From: JBJXGV01 sp046160485
GTDB taxonomy: Bacteria > Orphanbacterota > Orphanbacteria > JBJXGV01
Assembly (NCBI GenBank): GCA_046160485.1
Contig: JBJXGV010000030.1
Span: 1 to 25,756, forward strand
Length of the DNA stretch: 25,756 nt
Reading direction: 5' to 3'
A program made the translations under genes and the position numbers. Each line of letters starts with the position of its first letter. The stretch's first letter is position 1. The notes under the pieces are model-generated. The model was not told the DNA's origin and made no database searches. It saw only the letters and a list, made by a program, of their open reading frames with translations. Positions 7,743-17,200 of the stretch are shown one piece after another.

Positions 7743-7758
7743 GCCGGCGCGCTACCCT

Positions 7759-7866
7759 ACGCTCGCGAATGAGATACTCGTGCGGCCACTCCGGCATCGT
7801 CTTCGCGAACGTCCATTGCTCGGTGTCGAGGAATCGCCGGACGTCGTCGGGAAATGCTGGCGGCAT
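7759..7866 (-). pseudogene. 5' remnant of a conserved hypothetical gene
   Basis: On the minus strand an ATG at 7866 follows a good ribosome site (GAGGAG about nine bases upstream). It starts a reading of 36 codons that looks like the N-terminus of a widespread hypothetical family: PDDVRRFLDTEQWTFAKTMP, then EWPHEYLIRER. In the family the protein goes on for about 100 more residues, with a YWTMG...INR segment near the end. Here the similarity stops at about 7759, 16 bases from the stop of the convergent HhH-GPD-like gene, and the frame then runs antisense through that gene. It is a 3'-truncated gene. The family recognition is from memory, without a search. Confidence 0.65.
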
Positions 7867-7975
7867 TCCGGGGTTCTCCTCGCAGTCGAGACCGTGAATC
7901 GTTGAACGGGCGATCGTGTCGGTGCAGAATCGCACACACTTGGGCGCGCCGCCGCTCTCTCAAAGGAGAACTCAC

Positions 7976-8005
7976 GTGGTCCCGCTCCGCCGCATCGTCG
8001 CGTGA
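7976..8005 (+). promoter_or_regulatory. Nine-codon upstream reading frame coupled to the next start
   Basis: A strong ribosome site (AAAGGAGA, 7962-7969) sits seven bases before GTG 7976. The frame from that GTG encodes only MVPLRRIVA and stops at TGA 8003-8005. The stop overlaps the GTG start at 8002 as GTGA. The arrangement looks like a short leader peptide whose translation delivers ribosomes to the following gene, which has no ribosome site of its own. Confidence 0.45.
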
Positions 8006-8400
8006 AGAACGAAAAGCCATCCATTCGCGTCCGACTGGAGGCGAAAAAGTCTGGCGCAAAACCTCGCGCGGACGTTTTCGTCGCGGTCAATGCGCGCGCC
8101 TACACCGGCGACGCGGTTGCGTCGGCTTCGGTCGGGCAGATCGAGACCTTCGCCAGCCAGCTCTACGCGTTCGAGCGGAGCCTCGCGGGCGAAGTCGTTC
8201 TCGAAGCCGAAGGGTTGGAGATTCGGGTGAACGCGAAGGACACGGTCGGCCATGTCGAGGTCCGCCTCAGCGTGAAACAACTCGACGACATTCTTCAGAC
8301 GCGCTTCGAGACCGACCCGATTTCAGTCGCACGATTTGCGGACGGGTTGCTGGCTGGGCTTCGCGACTCGCGGCGCATCGCGCTACTCGACGGCTTTTGA
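8002..8400 (+). CDS. Small WapI/DUF6228-like protein
   Basis: The protein has 132 residues with GTG start at 8002, preceded by the short coupled frame. It has no signal peptide. The order of motifs resembles the WapI-type immunity or DUF6228-like families: QIETFASQLYAFERSLAGEV, a strand with LEAEGLEIRV, GHVEVRLSV, then LQTRFETDPISVARFADGLL. In those families the GHV strand and the final 'F..D...L..F...L' helix are the most conserved parts. The match is by pattern only, and no toxin gene lies beside it, so an immunity role should not be assumed. Confidence 0.7.
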   Translation: MKNEKPSIRVRLEAKKSGAKPRADVFVAVNARAYTGDAVASASVGQIETFASQLYAFERSLAGEVVLEAEGLEIRVNAKDTVGHVEVRLSVKQLDDILQTRFETDPISVARFADGLLAGLRDSRRIALLDGF

Positions 8401-8403
8401 GGC

Positions 8404-8434
8404 GTGCCGCCCTTCGTCGGACGAGGGGCGGCAC
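8404..8434. terminator. Bidirectional hairpin between convergent genes
   Basis: GTGCCGCCC (8404-8412) pairs perfectly with GGGCGGCAC (8426-8434). Inside, one G-T wobble and four more pairs leave a three-base loop (CGG), so the stem is 14 pairs long. It starts four bases after the stop at 8400 and lies 20 bases from the stop of the minus-strand gene. No T run is present on either side. Confidence 0.6.
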
Positions 8435-8454
8435 CCAGTTGGCTCTTCGAGTAG

Positions 8455-8937
8455 TTACTTGCGGCGAGCGATTCGCTGCAGTACCGCACCGCACGCGAGG
8501 CTAGCTAGGCCAATCCCGCCAACAAGCGGAAGGAAACTCGCCGTGCGCGGCAGTTCGTTACGCTCTTGGTCGACTGCGGTGCGCGTCACCGGTTCCTGCG
8601 TGACCTCGGGGCGGACGTACGGCGTGGGTGTCGGGGTGGGCGTCGGCGCTGGCGTCGTCATTGCCGGAGCCATTTCGATGCGCCGCGCATCCATCTTGTC
8701 TTCCGGCTTGTCGTCCGAGTCGTACCAAACCGTCATGCGGTTACCGACCGGCAGGTTCGCGGGGCGCTCGGTGTCTTTGTCGATATCGAACCTCAAGTCT
8801 CCGTTCGCAGTCCTCAACACGAGGACATCGCCCGTGACGGAGACGACGGTTCCAGTAATCGAGATCCACGGCGCGTCGGCGGAAACGCCCGTCGCGAGCG
8901 AAAGCACCACGAGCATGGATAGGCAGATGTTCTTCAT
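8455..8937 (-). CDS. Exported OB-like protein with LPxTA-type sorting tail
   Basis: The protein has 160 residues. ATG 8937 has AGGAGGAA six bases upstream. It has a signal peptide (1-20, cleavage near VSADA). Residues 24-72 form a small beta domain (ISITGTVVSVTGDVLVLRT, RFDIDKDTERP, VGNRMTVWYD) like the DUF5666/OB-like modules of exported proteins. Then comes a Thr-Pro linker (PAPTPTPTPTP). The end is a three-part sorting signal: LPRTAS (129-134), a hydrophobic segment (135-153) and a basic tail RIARRK. This looks like a sortase substrate tail in a diderm, where LPxTA(S) variants are seen in some phyla. No sortase gene lies in the window. Its role is unknown. Confidence 0.82.
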   Translation of the reverse strand: MKNICLSMLVVLSLATGVSADAPWISITGTVVSVTGDVLVLRTANGDLRFDIDKDTERPANLPVGNRMTVWYDSDDKPEDKMDARRIEMAPAMTTPAPTPTPTPTPYVRPEVTQEPVTRTAVDQERNELPRTASFLPLVGGIGLASLACGAVLQRIARRK

Positions 8938-9124
8938 CGCAATTCCTCCTGAGTTGGGATTCAAAATCTGAAGCACGCTAACGGGCGGCGTACGATTCCA
9001 GACTTGACTCAGCAAGGCGGATGCCATGGCTATCTCGAGCGGGAGCGTCAGTTAGCTGGGAGTGCTGTCAGTCGCGTGTAAGACGTACAGCGGGGGAGTG
9101 CGCTGCGCGTCGAGCCGTCGCGCG

Positions 9125-10726
9125 CTACGCGGCCGGCGCGTCGTCTGTCGCGCGGTGTGCCGCCCACCACGCGCGCGCGCGATCCTCCGTCCACGCGTTG
9201 GGCAGATCCAGCTCGGCAAGCTGACGCGCGACATCCTTCGCCGACTGCGGGCGCGCGGCCGGATCCTTCGCTAGGCACGCGAGCACGAGCCGGTCGAGCG
9301 CTGCGGGAATCGGCAACTCGCTCCGAGTCGATGGCGCCGTCGCGGGCGTGTGCGCGTGATGCAGCAGAAGCGCCATCGGTGTTACGGCGGTGAAGACGGG
9401 CTGCCCGGTCAGAAGCCAACACGCGACGCAACCCGCCGAGTAGATATCGACGCGGCCGTCGAGGTTCGCGTGCCCCAGCGCCTGCTCGGGCGCGATGAAC
9501 GCCGGCGTCCCCTGCACCGCGTTCTCCTGCGTGAGCGCGATCCCGGCATCAGCGGGCTCGCCGAGCGCCTTCACGAGCCCGAAGTCGAGCACCTTCACGA
9601 AGTCGCAATCCTCGCCGTAGCGGCAGAGAAAGATGTTCGCGGGTTTGATGTCGCGATGGACGAGCCCGCACGAGTCGGCTTCGGAGAGCGAGTGACAGAC
9701 CCGCCGCAGCAGGAAGACGACGCGCTCCGCCGGAAGCGGGCCGAAGCGCCGCACGAGGCGGTCGGCATCGAGCCTGTCGAGCAGCTCCATCACGTAGTAG
9801 AGCGATCCGTTGTCCGCGACTCCGAAATCGAAGAGTTCCACCGTGTGCGGCGAGCGGAGGCGCGCGATGGCGTGGGCCTCGCGTTCGAAGCGGCGCAGCG
9901 CATCCTCGGAGACTGCGGCTCGGCCGTCCGCACCGAGCGCGGGGCGGATCAGCTTGATCGCGGCGGGGCGCGCGAGCATGCGATGCCGCGCGAGCCAAAC
10001 CTCGCCCATGCCGCCCTGCCCGAGCTTCTCCTCCAAGCGGTAGCTGCCCAGATCGCGCGCCGCGGCCACCGCGCGTCCGAGCCCGTAGACGACCTTCGCG
10101 CCGAGATACGCGAACCCGACCGAGATCGCGGGCGCGACCGCCACTTCGACGTACGTTCCGACCTCGTCGATGCGCACCTTGCCGAAGATGACGAGAAGCC
10201 ATAGCGCGAGCGGCGACATCGCGGCGGCGGCACTTGCGGTCACGAGCATGCGCCGCGGCGGGCCGGGCATCACGAGAGGGAAGAGGATGATGACGGCGGG
10301 AACCCACGTCATGTTCGGCAGCATCATGTGCGTCGAGAAGTACTGCCAGAACGTGATCAGCGCGCACGCGAAGCAGATCGCGATCTCGTACGCCGAGCCG
10401 ATCGTGTGGAGCCGCGCCGCGGAGACGCGGCGATTGCGCGCGGCCCACCACACCGCGCCCGACGCGACGACAGCGGCGAGGTTGATCCACTGCATCGGGC
10501 CGCCTTGAAAGCTGTCGGGCGGAAGCGTGCGGTGCGTTACCGCGACGTACGCGCGCGAGCCGGCGAAGAGCGCCAGGTCGAGCCCGAACGCGAAGAGGAG
10601 GAGGCCCGCCAGAAGCCGCACGCGCCCGCGGACACTTTCGAGCAGATCGAGCGGAAGCGCGGATGAGCTGTGCCGCGCACCCGGCGATGGCGCGTCCGGG
10701 CGAAGAAGTGCGACGTGCTCTTGCAT
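9125..10726 (-). CDS. Membrane-bound eukaryote-like Ser/Thr protein kinase
   Basis: The product has 533 residues. ATG 10726 has GGAGGG six bases upstream; the frame is open five codons further to a TTG. Residues 1-220 carry about six membrane segments (near 37-57, 80-95, 112-128, 142-155, 161-182, 194-215). The kinase domain then follows, which is the reverse of the common PknB order (kinase, one membrane segment, sensor). All catalytic motifs are present: GQGGMGEVW (P-loop, from 236), AIKLI (K258), HRDIKPANIF (357-366), DFGL (381-384), GTPAFIAPEQ (406-415). The C-terminal tail after the kinase has an AWWAAH motif often seen after such kinases in delta-proteobacteria-like genomes. It should phosphorylate Ser/Thr of unknown partners, sensing through the membrane part. 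It is divergent from hflK. Confidence 0.93.
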   Translation of the reverse strand: MQEHVALLRPDAPSPGARHSSSALPLDLLESVRGRVRLLAGLLLFAFGLDLALFAGSRAYVAVTHRTLPPDSFQGGPMQWINLAAVVASGAVWWAARNRRVSAARLHTIGSAYEIAICFACALITFWQYFSTHMMLPNMTWVPAVIILFPLVMPGPPRRMLVTASAAAAMSPLALWLLVIFGKVRIDEVGTYVEVAVAPAISVGFAYLGAKVVYGLGRAVAAARDLGSYRLEEKLGQGGMGEVWLARHRMLARPAAIKLIRPALGADGRAAVSEDALRRFEREAHAIARLRSPHTVELFDFGVADNGSLYYVMELLDRLDADRLVRRFGPLPAERVVFLLRRVCHSLSEADSCGLVHRDIKPANIFLCRYGEDCDFVKVLDFGLVKALGEPADAGIALTQENAVQGTPAFIAPEQALGHANLDGRVDIYSAGCVACWLLTGQPVFTAVTPMALLLHHAHTPATAPSTRSELPIPAALDRLVLACLAKDPAARPQSAKDVARQLAELDLPNAWTEDRARAWWAAHRATDDAPAA

Positions 10727-10862
10727 GCGCGCCCTCCACAATAGAAGCGGACGAGGCCGGCCGAGGCTTCAGTCGAGCGCCGACTCGAAACGAATTTGCT
10801 TGTGCGAGCCAATGACTCGTCCATAGTGGAGCCCCAGCGACAACAAGGAGGACAACAAGCCA

Positions 10863-11888
10863 ATGACAGAGTCCGAATCCGAATGGAGCGAAGGGCCGCT
10901 CGAGTCAGACCGCCCGTCGCGTCGCATCCCGAATGTTCCGCGGCCATCGGCCGCCCTGATTCGCGGCATTGTGCTCGGCGCCGCCGTGATACTGCTGCTG
11001 CTGACCTCCTATTATCAGGTCGAGCCGGACGAAGTCGGCGTCGTCCAGCGCTTCGGGAAGTGGGATCGCACGACGAATCCCGGCCCGCACCTGAAGATGC
11101 CGTTCGGCATCGAGCAGGTGACGAAGGTCCCCGTGCAACGCCAGCTCAAGATGGAGTTCGGTTTTCGCACGGCCCGGGTCGGCGTGCGCTCCGAGTTCGC
11201 GGATCCCACGACCGAGACGGTCGGCGAGTCCGTCATGCTCACCGGCGACCTCAACGTCGCGGTCGTGGAGTGGATCGTCCAGTACCGGATCCAGGATCCC
11301 AGCGCGTACCTATTCAAGGTGCGCGACGTCCCGCAGACGTTTCGGCTCATGAACGAAGCAGCGATGCGCCAGGTCGTCGGCGACCATAGCGTGGACGAGG
11401 TGCTCACCATCGGCCGCGAGGCGATCGCGCTCCAAGCGAAGGAAGGGCTGCAGCGGCTCTGCGACATGTATCAGATCGGGATCGAGGTCCAGCAGTTGGT
11501 GCTGCAGGACGTGAACCCGCCCGATCCCGTCAAGCCCGCCTTCAACGAGGTCAACCAGGCGATTCAGGAGAAAGAGCGCGCCATCAACGAAGCATGGGCC
11601 GACTACAACAAGTCGGTTCCGCTCGCGAACGGTGAGGCCGAGCAAGCGGTGCGCGCGGCCGAAGGGTATGCGCTCGAGCGCGTGAACAACGCGGAAGGCG
11701 ACGCGCATCGCTTCGAGGCACTCCACGAAGAGTATCGCAAGGCCCCGGCGGTCACGCGGAAGCGCCTCTATCTCGAGACGATGGCCAAGCTGCTGCCGAA
11801 GCTCGGCAAGAAGGTCATCGTGGACGAGAAGGTCCGGAGCGTGCTTCCGATGCTGCAACTCGGCGACGCGCCGGTGGTGAAGCCATGA
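10863..11888 (+). CDS. hflK: HflK, SPFH/band-7 membrane protease modulator
   Basis: The protein has 341 residues. ATG 10863 is preceded by AAGGAGGAC. A cytoplasmic acidic start is followed by one membrane segment (33-51) and the SPFH domain: YYQVEPDEVGVVQRFGKW, PGPHLKMPFGIEQV, GESVMLTGDLNVAVVEWIVQYRI, RQVVGDHSVDEVLTIGREAI. Then comes a long charged helix with VNPPDPVKPAFNEVNQA.QEKER and a C-terminal KKVIVDEK segment. The order is typical of HflK, which forms a large ring with HflC around the FtsH protease and tunes membrane-protein turnover. The stop overlaps the hflC start (ATGA), so the two subunits are co-translated. No ftsH lies in the window. Confidence 0.95.
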   Translation: MTESESEWSEGPLESDRPSRRIPNVPRPSAALIRGIVLGAAVILLLLTSYYQVEPDEVGVVQRFGKWDRTTNPGPHLKMPFGIEQVTKVPVQRQLKMEFGFRTARVGVRSEFADPTTETVGESVMLTGDLNVAVVEWIVQYRIQDPSAYLFKVRDVPQTFRLMNEAAMRQVVGDHSVDEVLTIGREAIALQAKEGLQRLCDMYQIGIEVQQLVLQDVNPPDPVKPAFNEVNQAIQEKERAINEAWADYNKSVPLANGEAEQAVRAAEGYALERVNNAEGDAHRFEALHEEYRKAPAVTRKRLYLETMAKLLPKLGKKVIVDEKVRSVLPMLQLGDAPVVKP

Positions 11889-12817
11889 ACCGCGCGCTCG
11901 TGGTCGTCGTCGCGCTTGTGGTGGTCGCCACGTTCTTGTCGGTCTACACGACATCGGAAACCGAGCAGGCCATTCTCGTCGAGTTCGGCAAGCCGGTGCC
12001 GGGTGTCATCTCGCAGCCGGGGCTCCACATAAAAGTGCCGTTCATCCAGACCGTTCATCGTTTCGACAAGCGCTGGCTCGAGTTCGACGGCGCCGCCAAC
12101 GAGATTCCGACGAAGGACAAGAAGTACATCTTCGTCGACACGTACGCGCGGTGGCGGATCAGCGACCCGCTGCGGTTCTACCAGGCGGTGCGCGACGAGC
12201 GGGGCGGGCAGAGCCGCCTCGACGATATCGTCGACGGCGAAACGCGAAACGCGGTCGCGTCGTTCGACCTCATCGAGATCGTCCGCTCGTCGAACCGGCC
12301 GTTCCAGGTGACGGAGGACCTCGCGGGGATCGGTGCCGCCGAGGCTATGGCGACGGTGGAGATGGGGCGGGAGAAGATCCAGGCCATCGTGCTCGAGAAG
12401 GCGGCGAAGATCACGCCGGAGTTCGGGATCGAACTCGTCGACGTGCGCTTCAAGCGAATCAACTATGTGGAAACCGTGCAGCAGAAGGTTTTCGAACGGA
12501 TGATTTCCGAGCGGAAGCGCATCGCGGAGCGGAGCCGCTCCGAGGGACAGGGGCGCGCGGCGGAAATACGCGGCCAGAAGGAGCGCGATGTTCTGGCGGC
12601 GTCTTCGCAGGGCTACAAGAGCGCGCAGGAACTCAAGGGCGAGGCCGATGCGAAGGCGACAGCGATCTACGCGCGCGCCTATGGCCGCGATCCCGAGCTG
12701 TACCAGTTCGTGAAGAGTCTCGAGACGTTGGAGTCGAGCCTCGAGACAGGAACCACCGTCGTGCTCTCCACCGATTCCGAGTTACTGCGCTACCTCAAGG
12801 GTCCCGGGGACCGATAG
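11885..12817 (+). CDS. hflC: HflC, partner of HflK
   Basis: The protein has 310 residues and starts inside the hflK stop. A membrane anchor (3-20) is followed by the SPFH domain (ETEQAILVEFGKPVPGVISQ, PGLHIKVPFIQTVHRFDKRW, KKYIFVDTYARWRISDPLRF). A long coiled coil follows with VDVRFKRINYVETVQQKVFE, RMISERKRIAERSRSEGQG and RAAEIRGQKERD. The C-terminus has DPELYQFVKSLETLE and a TVVLSTDSELLRYLK end, as in standard HflC. Length and motif order are those of the family, with no missing part. It works with HflK at the membrane as an FtsH regulator. Confidence 0.95.
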   Translation: MNRALVVVVALVVVATFLSVYTTSETEQAILVEFGKPVPGVISQPGLHIKVPFIQTVHRFDKRWLEFDGAANEIPTKDKKYIFVDTYARWRISDPLRFYQAVRDERGGQSRLDDIVDGETRNAVASFDLIEIVRSSNRPFQVTEDLAGIGAAEAMATVEMGREKIQAIVLEKAAKITPEFGIELVDVRFKRINYVETVQQKVFERMISERKRIAERSRSEGQGRAAEIRGQKERDVLAASSQGYKSAQELKGEADAKATAIYARAYGRDPELYQFVKSLETLESSLETGTTVVLSTDSELLRYLKGPGDR

Positions 12818-12846
12818 CACCGTACGCGCGACGACGACGCTCCCCG

Positions 12847-13743
12847 ATGAACCCTTCGAACCCGTCGCAACGACTCGCGGCCGAATACTCGGCGAAGGCG
12901 GCGGTGTACGCGCGGCGTTGGGCGCCGGTGATTCTGCCGATGGCGCGGCCGCTGCTTGGCGAGTTGCCGCTGGCCGCCGCGACGCGCGTACTCGATGTCG
13001 GCGCGGGGACGGGCGCGCTCTTGCCGCACCTGGCCGCGGCCGCGCCGCGCGCCCGAATCGTCGGCGTGGACGCCGCACACGGAATGCTTCGCGCCGCGCG
13101 GGAGAACGTGGCGAGCCCGCGCTCGCAGCTCGATCCCCGCGCGCACTCGCTCGAACTCGCAGCGTCGCGCGAACCGTCCTTCGCGCCGCCGCACCCACCC
13201 GCGCTCGCGGTGATGGACGCGGGGCGGCTCGCGCTCCGCGCGGCGACGTTCGACGTGGCCGCGCTCGTCTTCGCGCTCTTCCACATGCCGAGCCCGGCCG
13301 CGGCGCTCGCCGAAGTGCGCCGCGTCCTGCGCGCGGGCGGCGCGATCGGCGTCGCCGTGTGGGGCGCGAACTCCGAGCTTCCGGGTCTACCGATATGGGC
13401 GGAGGAGTTCGACGCGGCCGCCGCGGGGCCGGACCCGCGCGACGCGAGCGTGAGCTGCCACGAGGCGATGGACACGCCGGAGAAACTCGCTGGGCTTCTC
13501 GATGCGGCGGGGTACGCCGGCGTGCGCGTATGGGCGCGCACGTTCGAGCACGCGTGGGATGCGCCGGACCTCCTCGCGATGCAAGTCGGCTGCGGCATGC
13601 CGGGGCGGCGGCTGGCGACGCTGCCCCAGCCCGCGCGCACCGCGTGCCGGTCGCGTGTCGCGGCGCGCCTTGCGCAACTCGCGCCGGCCGATTTGCTATA
13701 TCGCCCCGAGGTGTTGTTCGCGATCGCGCAGACGCCCGCATAG
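12847..13743 (+). CDS. Class I SAM-dependent methyltransferase
   Basis: The product has 298 residues and begins at ATG 12847, 29 bases after hflC; there is no strong ribosome site (CTCCCCG), so another start is possible. Motif I is RVLDVGAGTGALLPHLA (47-63), followed by the acidic GVDAAHGML (73-81) for the SAM ribose, then a VMDAGRLALRAATFD strand, FALFHMPSPAAALAEVRRVL and RAGGAIGVAVWG. This is the methyltransferase type-11/25 pattern. An Ala/Pro/Arg-rich insert of about 30 residues (90-120) separates motif I from the VMDAG strand, where relatives have only a short loop. The substrate cannot be told. It may ride on the hflKC transcript. Confidence 0.85.
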   Translation: MNPSNPSQRLAAEYSAKAAVYARRWAPVILPMARPLLGELPLAAATRVLDVGAGTGALLPHLAAAAPRARIVGVDAAHGMLRAARENVASPRSQLDPRAHSLELAASREPSFAPPHPPALAVMDAGRLALRAATFDVAALVFALFHMPSPAAALAEVRRVLRAGGAIGVAVWGANSELPGLPIWAEEFDAAAAGPDPRDASVSCHEAMDTPEKLAGLLDAAGYAGVRVWARTFEHAWDAPDLLAMQVGCGMPGRRLATLPQPARTACRSRVAARLAQLAPADLLYRPEVLFAIAQTPA

Positions 13744-14206
13744 CACGCCGGCGCGCGCGCATGCGACCTGACATCGCCGCCCGGCGCGCTGGACCAAGTC
13801 CGACGATTTGTCCGCGCGCCCGCGCGGCCCAATTCTCCAGCCGATAGCTCGCCGCGTTCATCTGCGTGTATTCGCAGCAACTTCGCGGCGATTGCGTGAT
13901 TGAGCCGTAACTCGAGCGGTTTGGCGCGCATGATGCACGGGCCCGCGCGGCGAACTCGCCCGGCGTTACGGCGGGATGGTCCAAGTGCGCCCCCCGGCGC
14001 GCGGACCGCAGCCAGGTCTCCACGGAACGTCGCTTGAGTGCGAGCACCGTGTATCACGCCGACGGTTCGGCGGCACTCTTTCTGTCGGGTCAATCCCCTG
14101 GCCTGAACGTTCGTCAACGAAGCGTCTCCGTTTTTCCTGACCGTGAGCGACCTAGCGCGAGCGTGAACCGCACGTGGCGCGCGAAGGCGAGAAAGGACAA
14201 CAGAAT
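13744..14206. other. Intergenic stretch, nothing recognised
   Basis: These 463 bases separate the methyltransferase from the large multi-propeller gene. Long open frames cross it on the minus strand, but they run through genuine neighbours, start without ribosome sites and encode Arg/Ala-rich shadows. No tRNA, insertion sequence, clear promoter or long hairpin is visible. The stretch may be the promoter and leader region of the gene starting at 14207, or decayed sequence. Confidence 0.5.
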
Positions 14207-17200
14207 ATGTGGTGTGCACCCGCGATTCGACGAACCGCCTCTTGCGTTCGACTGGATGCGCGACGCTTGTCGAGTGTCGTCGCCATCCTGACGCTCCTCG
14301 TCGCGGCGCCCGCGGCGGCGCAATGGAACACGCAAAGTCCCGTCCCGACGTTTCTCGACGTGCGCGGCGTCGCCGCACCGACAGCGCAGCGGGTCTTCGT
14401 CGCGACATCCGACGATTCGTTCGATGATGGCGGCGCGCTCTTCGAATCGGCCGACGGCGGAGCGACCTGGGTCCAGCGCGATGTTCCATTCAACCTGGGG
14501 GAGCCGCTGAACGGTATCTTCTACCTCGATAGCCAGCGCGGCTGGGCGTACGGCAACGCGAACTACCGCACGACCGACGGCGGAACGACGTGGATCGAGC
14601 TGCCGTTCCTCGGCTCGACGTACTTCATGGAGTTCTACACGCCGGCCTTCGGGCTCGCGACGGGGAACTTCGACAAGTACGTAAGCCTCGATGGCGGGTT
14701 GTCGTGGAATCCCTCTCCGAATGCGATTTTCGCGTTCGATTTCGCGGACGCGCAGACCGGGCTCGGCGCCTCGGCCGACGGCATCTTTCGCACGACGAAC
14801 GGCGGCACGGTGTTCGCGCCGGTGTTCGCGGGCGATGCGAGCGCGGTCGCGTTTCTTTCGAGCAGCGTCGCAGTGGCGATTGTGAATGGCAGCTTCGCAC
14901 GCTCGACCGACGGCGGCGCGACGTGGATCGCGGGCGCGAGCGCGGCGGGCCGTACCGACCTCACCGCGGTCTCCGCCAATGTCGTGCTGGCGTGGGGCCG
15001 CAGCGGGCCATTCCCCGATTTCGACGACCGCGTTCTTCGCTCCAGCGATGGCGGGCAGACATGGACCGACCTCGGCGAGGTTTTCGCGGCGGACGCGTAC
15101 GTCGGCGGCTTCCGATTTACCGTCGTCGACGCGCAAACGATTGTCGCGTCGAACGGCGAGGGCGACGTGTTTCGTTCGGCCGACGCCGGGCTGACGTGGA
15201 CGGAAGCGTTCACGTCGCTCGGTCCGCGCCCGAGCTTCTTCGGTAGCACCGCGCCCGTGTTCGGCGACGCGCTCACCGGGTACTTCGGCTATGGCGCCGG
15301 GTTCGTCATCAAGACGACCGACGGCGGCGCGACGTGGGCGCAGATCTCGAGTGGCGCGGGCGAGTCGCTCAACGACATCGACCGCTTCGCGAACGGCAAC
15401 TTCATCGCCGTCGGCGAGTCGGGAACGCTCCTGACGAGCACGGGGACGTCCCCCTGGCTGCGTCAGCCGGCGCTCACGCTGGAGCACCTCACCGCGGTCG
15501 ATGTCGTCGGCGCGCAGGGCGCGGTCGTCGTCGACCAAACGGGGCGCGTTTATCGCAGCGCCGACGGCGGCGCGACGTGGACTGCCGGCGCGACGGCGCC
15601 GGTTGGCCTCAACGCCGCCGATCTTCACTTCTCCACGCTTCTCGACGGCTGGGTGATCGGCTCCGGCTTCGCGGAAGGAGCGCTCTTCCATACGACGAAC
15701 GGAGGCGACTCGTGGACGCCCGTGACGGATTTCATGGGCGGCTACGCGTCGATCGACTTCGAGGGCCCCAACGGTTGGGCGGCGAACGTCGGCGGAATCT
15801 TCTATCGAACCACCAACGCTGGCGCCACGTGGACTCAGGGCCAACTTCCCGGGGCGTTCTCGATCACGGACATGGAATTCTTCAACGCGAACACGGGTTT
15901 CGCCGTCGGCTCGTTCGGGTACGCGGCTCGCAGCACGAACGGCGGCGCGACGTGGCAGACGCTCCCGACGCCGAACTCGAATCACGGGTTCAGCGACATA
16001 CACGTCGTCAGCGCCAACGAGCTCTGGGTCAGCACTGGCCAGGATGTCGCGTACCACTCGGCGACCGGCGGACTGAGCTGGTCGGTTCTCGACATCGGCT
16101 CGCCGGGTTTCGGCTACTTCTCCGCAATCGTCGCAGACTCGCTCGCCAACGTCTGGACGGTTGGGTTCCTCGGCGCGATCGAGCACTACACGGGGTCGCC
16201 GCCGCCGCCGGTGAATCAGCCGCCGGTTGCGGCGTTCACCTTCGACGCCACCGGACTCTCGGTCGACTTCGTGGATGCGAGCACCGATCCCGACGGCATC
16301 GTGGTGAGTTGGCAGTGGGATTTCGGCGACGGCGAGGTGTCGGCCGCGCAGAACCCGACGCACGTCTTTCAATCAGCGAACACCTACATCGTGCGGCTGA
16401 TCGCCACCGACGACGACGCGGCCGCGGATACGACGGGCGCAATCATCGTCGTCCAGCCCGGACCCGGCGGCACGTTCGGCGACTTCACCGAGGTCACGCC
16501 GCTCGATCCTCTCTTCGTGACGGGACAGGACGAGGACTTTTGGGTCATCACAACGGCGTCCGCTGACTACGACGGCGACGGCGACCTCGACATGGCGGTC
16601 GCCGGTTACTACGTCGTCTACAACCAGAGCGTGGTGGACCGCCTCCTGCTGCTCCGCAACGACGGCCCCGCGGCAGCGACGGAGTGGGATTTCAGCTACA
16701 TCGAGCTGCCGCCCGGCACACTCACGATGGGCGCGTCCGACCTCGCGTGGGGCGACGCCGACGCGGATGGCGATCAGGATCTCGCGCTCGGAACGGATGG
16801 TGCGACGGTGATCTTCCGCAACGACAGCGGCACCCTCGTCCTGACCAACACGGCGCTGCCTGGATACTACGAGGACAACGACCAAGCCGATTTCGATCTG
16901 CGCTCGATCACGTGGGCGGACTACGACAACGACGGCGACTTCGATCTCCTGCTTCCGTCGACGTACGACGAGAGCGCGTTCGAGTTCCGTACCGCGCTCA
17001 TGCGCAACGACGGCCCCAACGGCACCGGCGGTTGGCTCTTCACGCAAACGGACTCGACGTTCGCGCCGACCTCGCACGCACAAAGCATGTGGGCCGATTT
17101 CGACGGCGACGAGGATCTTGATCTTTTGCTCGTCAATCTCGCGCCGCTGACGGACGACGGTTTCATCCGGCGCTACCGGAACGACGGAGGCGGTGTCTTC

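Noticed and set aside
12151..12846. Longer start of the methyltransferase at 12151
   Set aside because: That part of the frame is a shadow of hflC. The natural start is ATG 12847.
12795..14489. Minus-strand open frames across the methyltransferase and the 13744-14206 gap
   Set aside because: Low-complexity Arg/Ala/Ser readings with no ribosome site or family motif. I could not recognise any gene in the gap.
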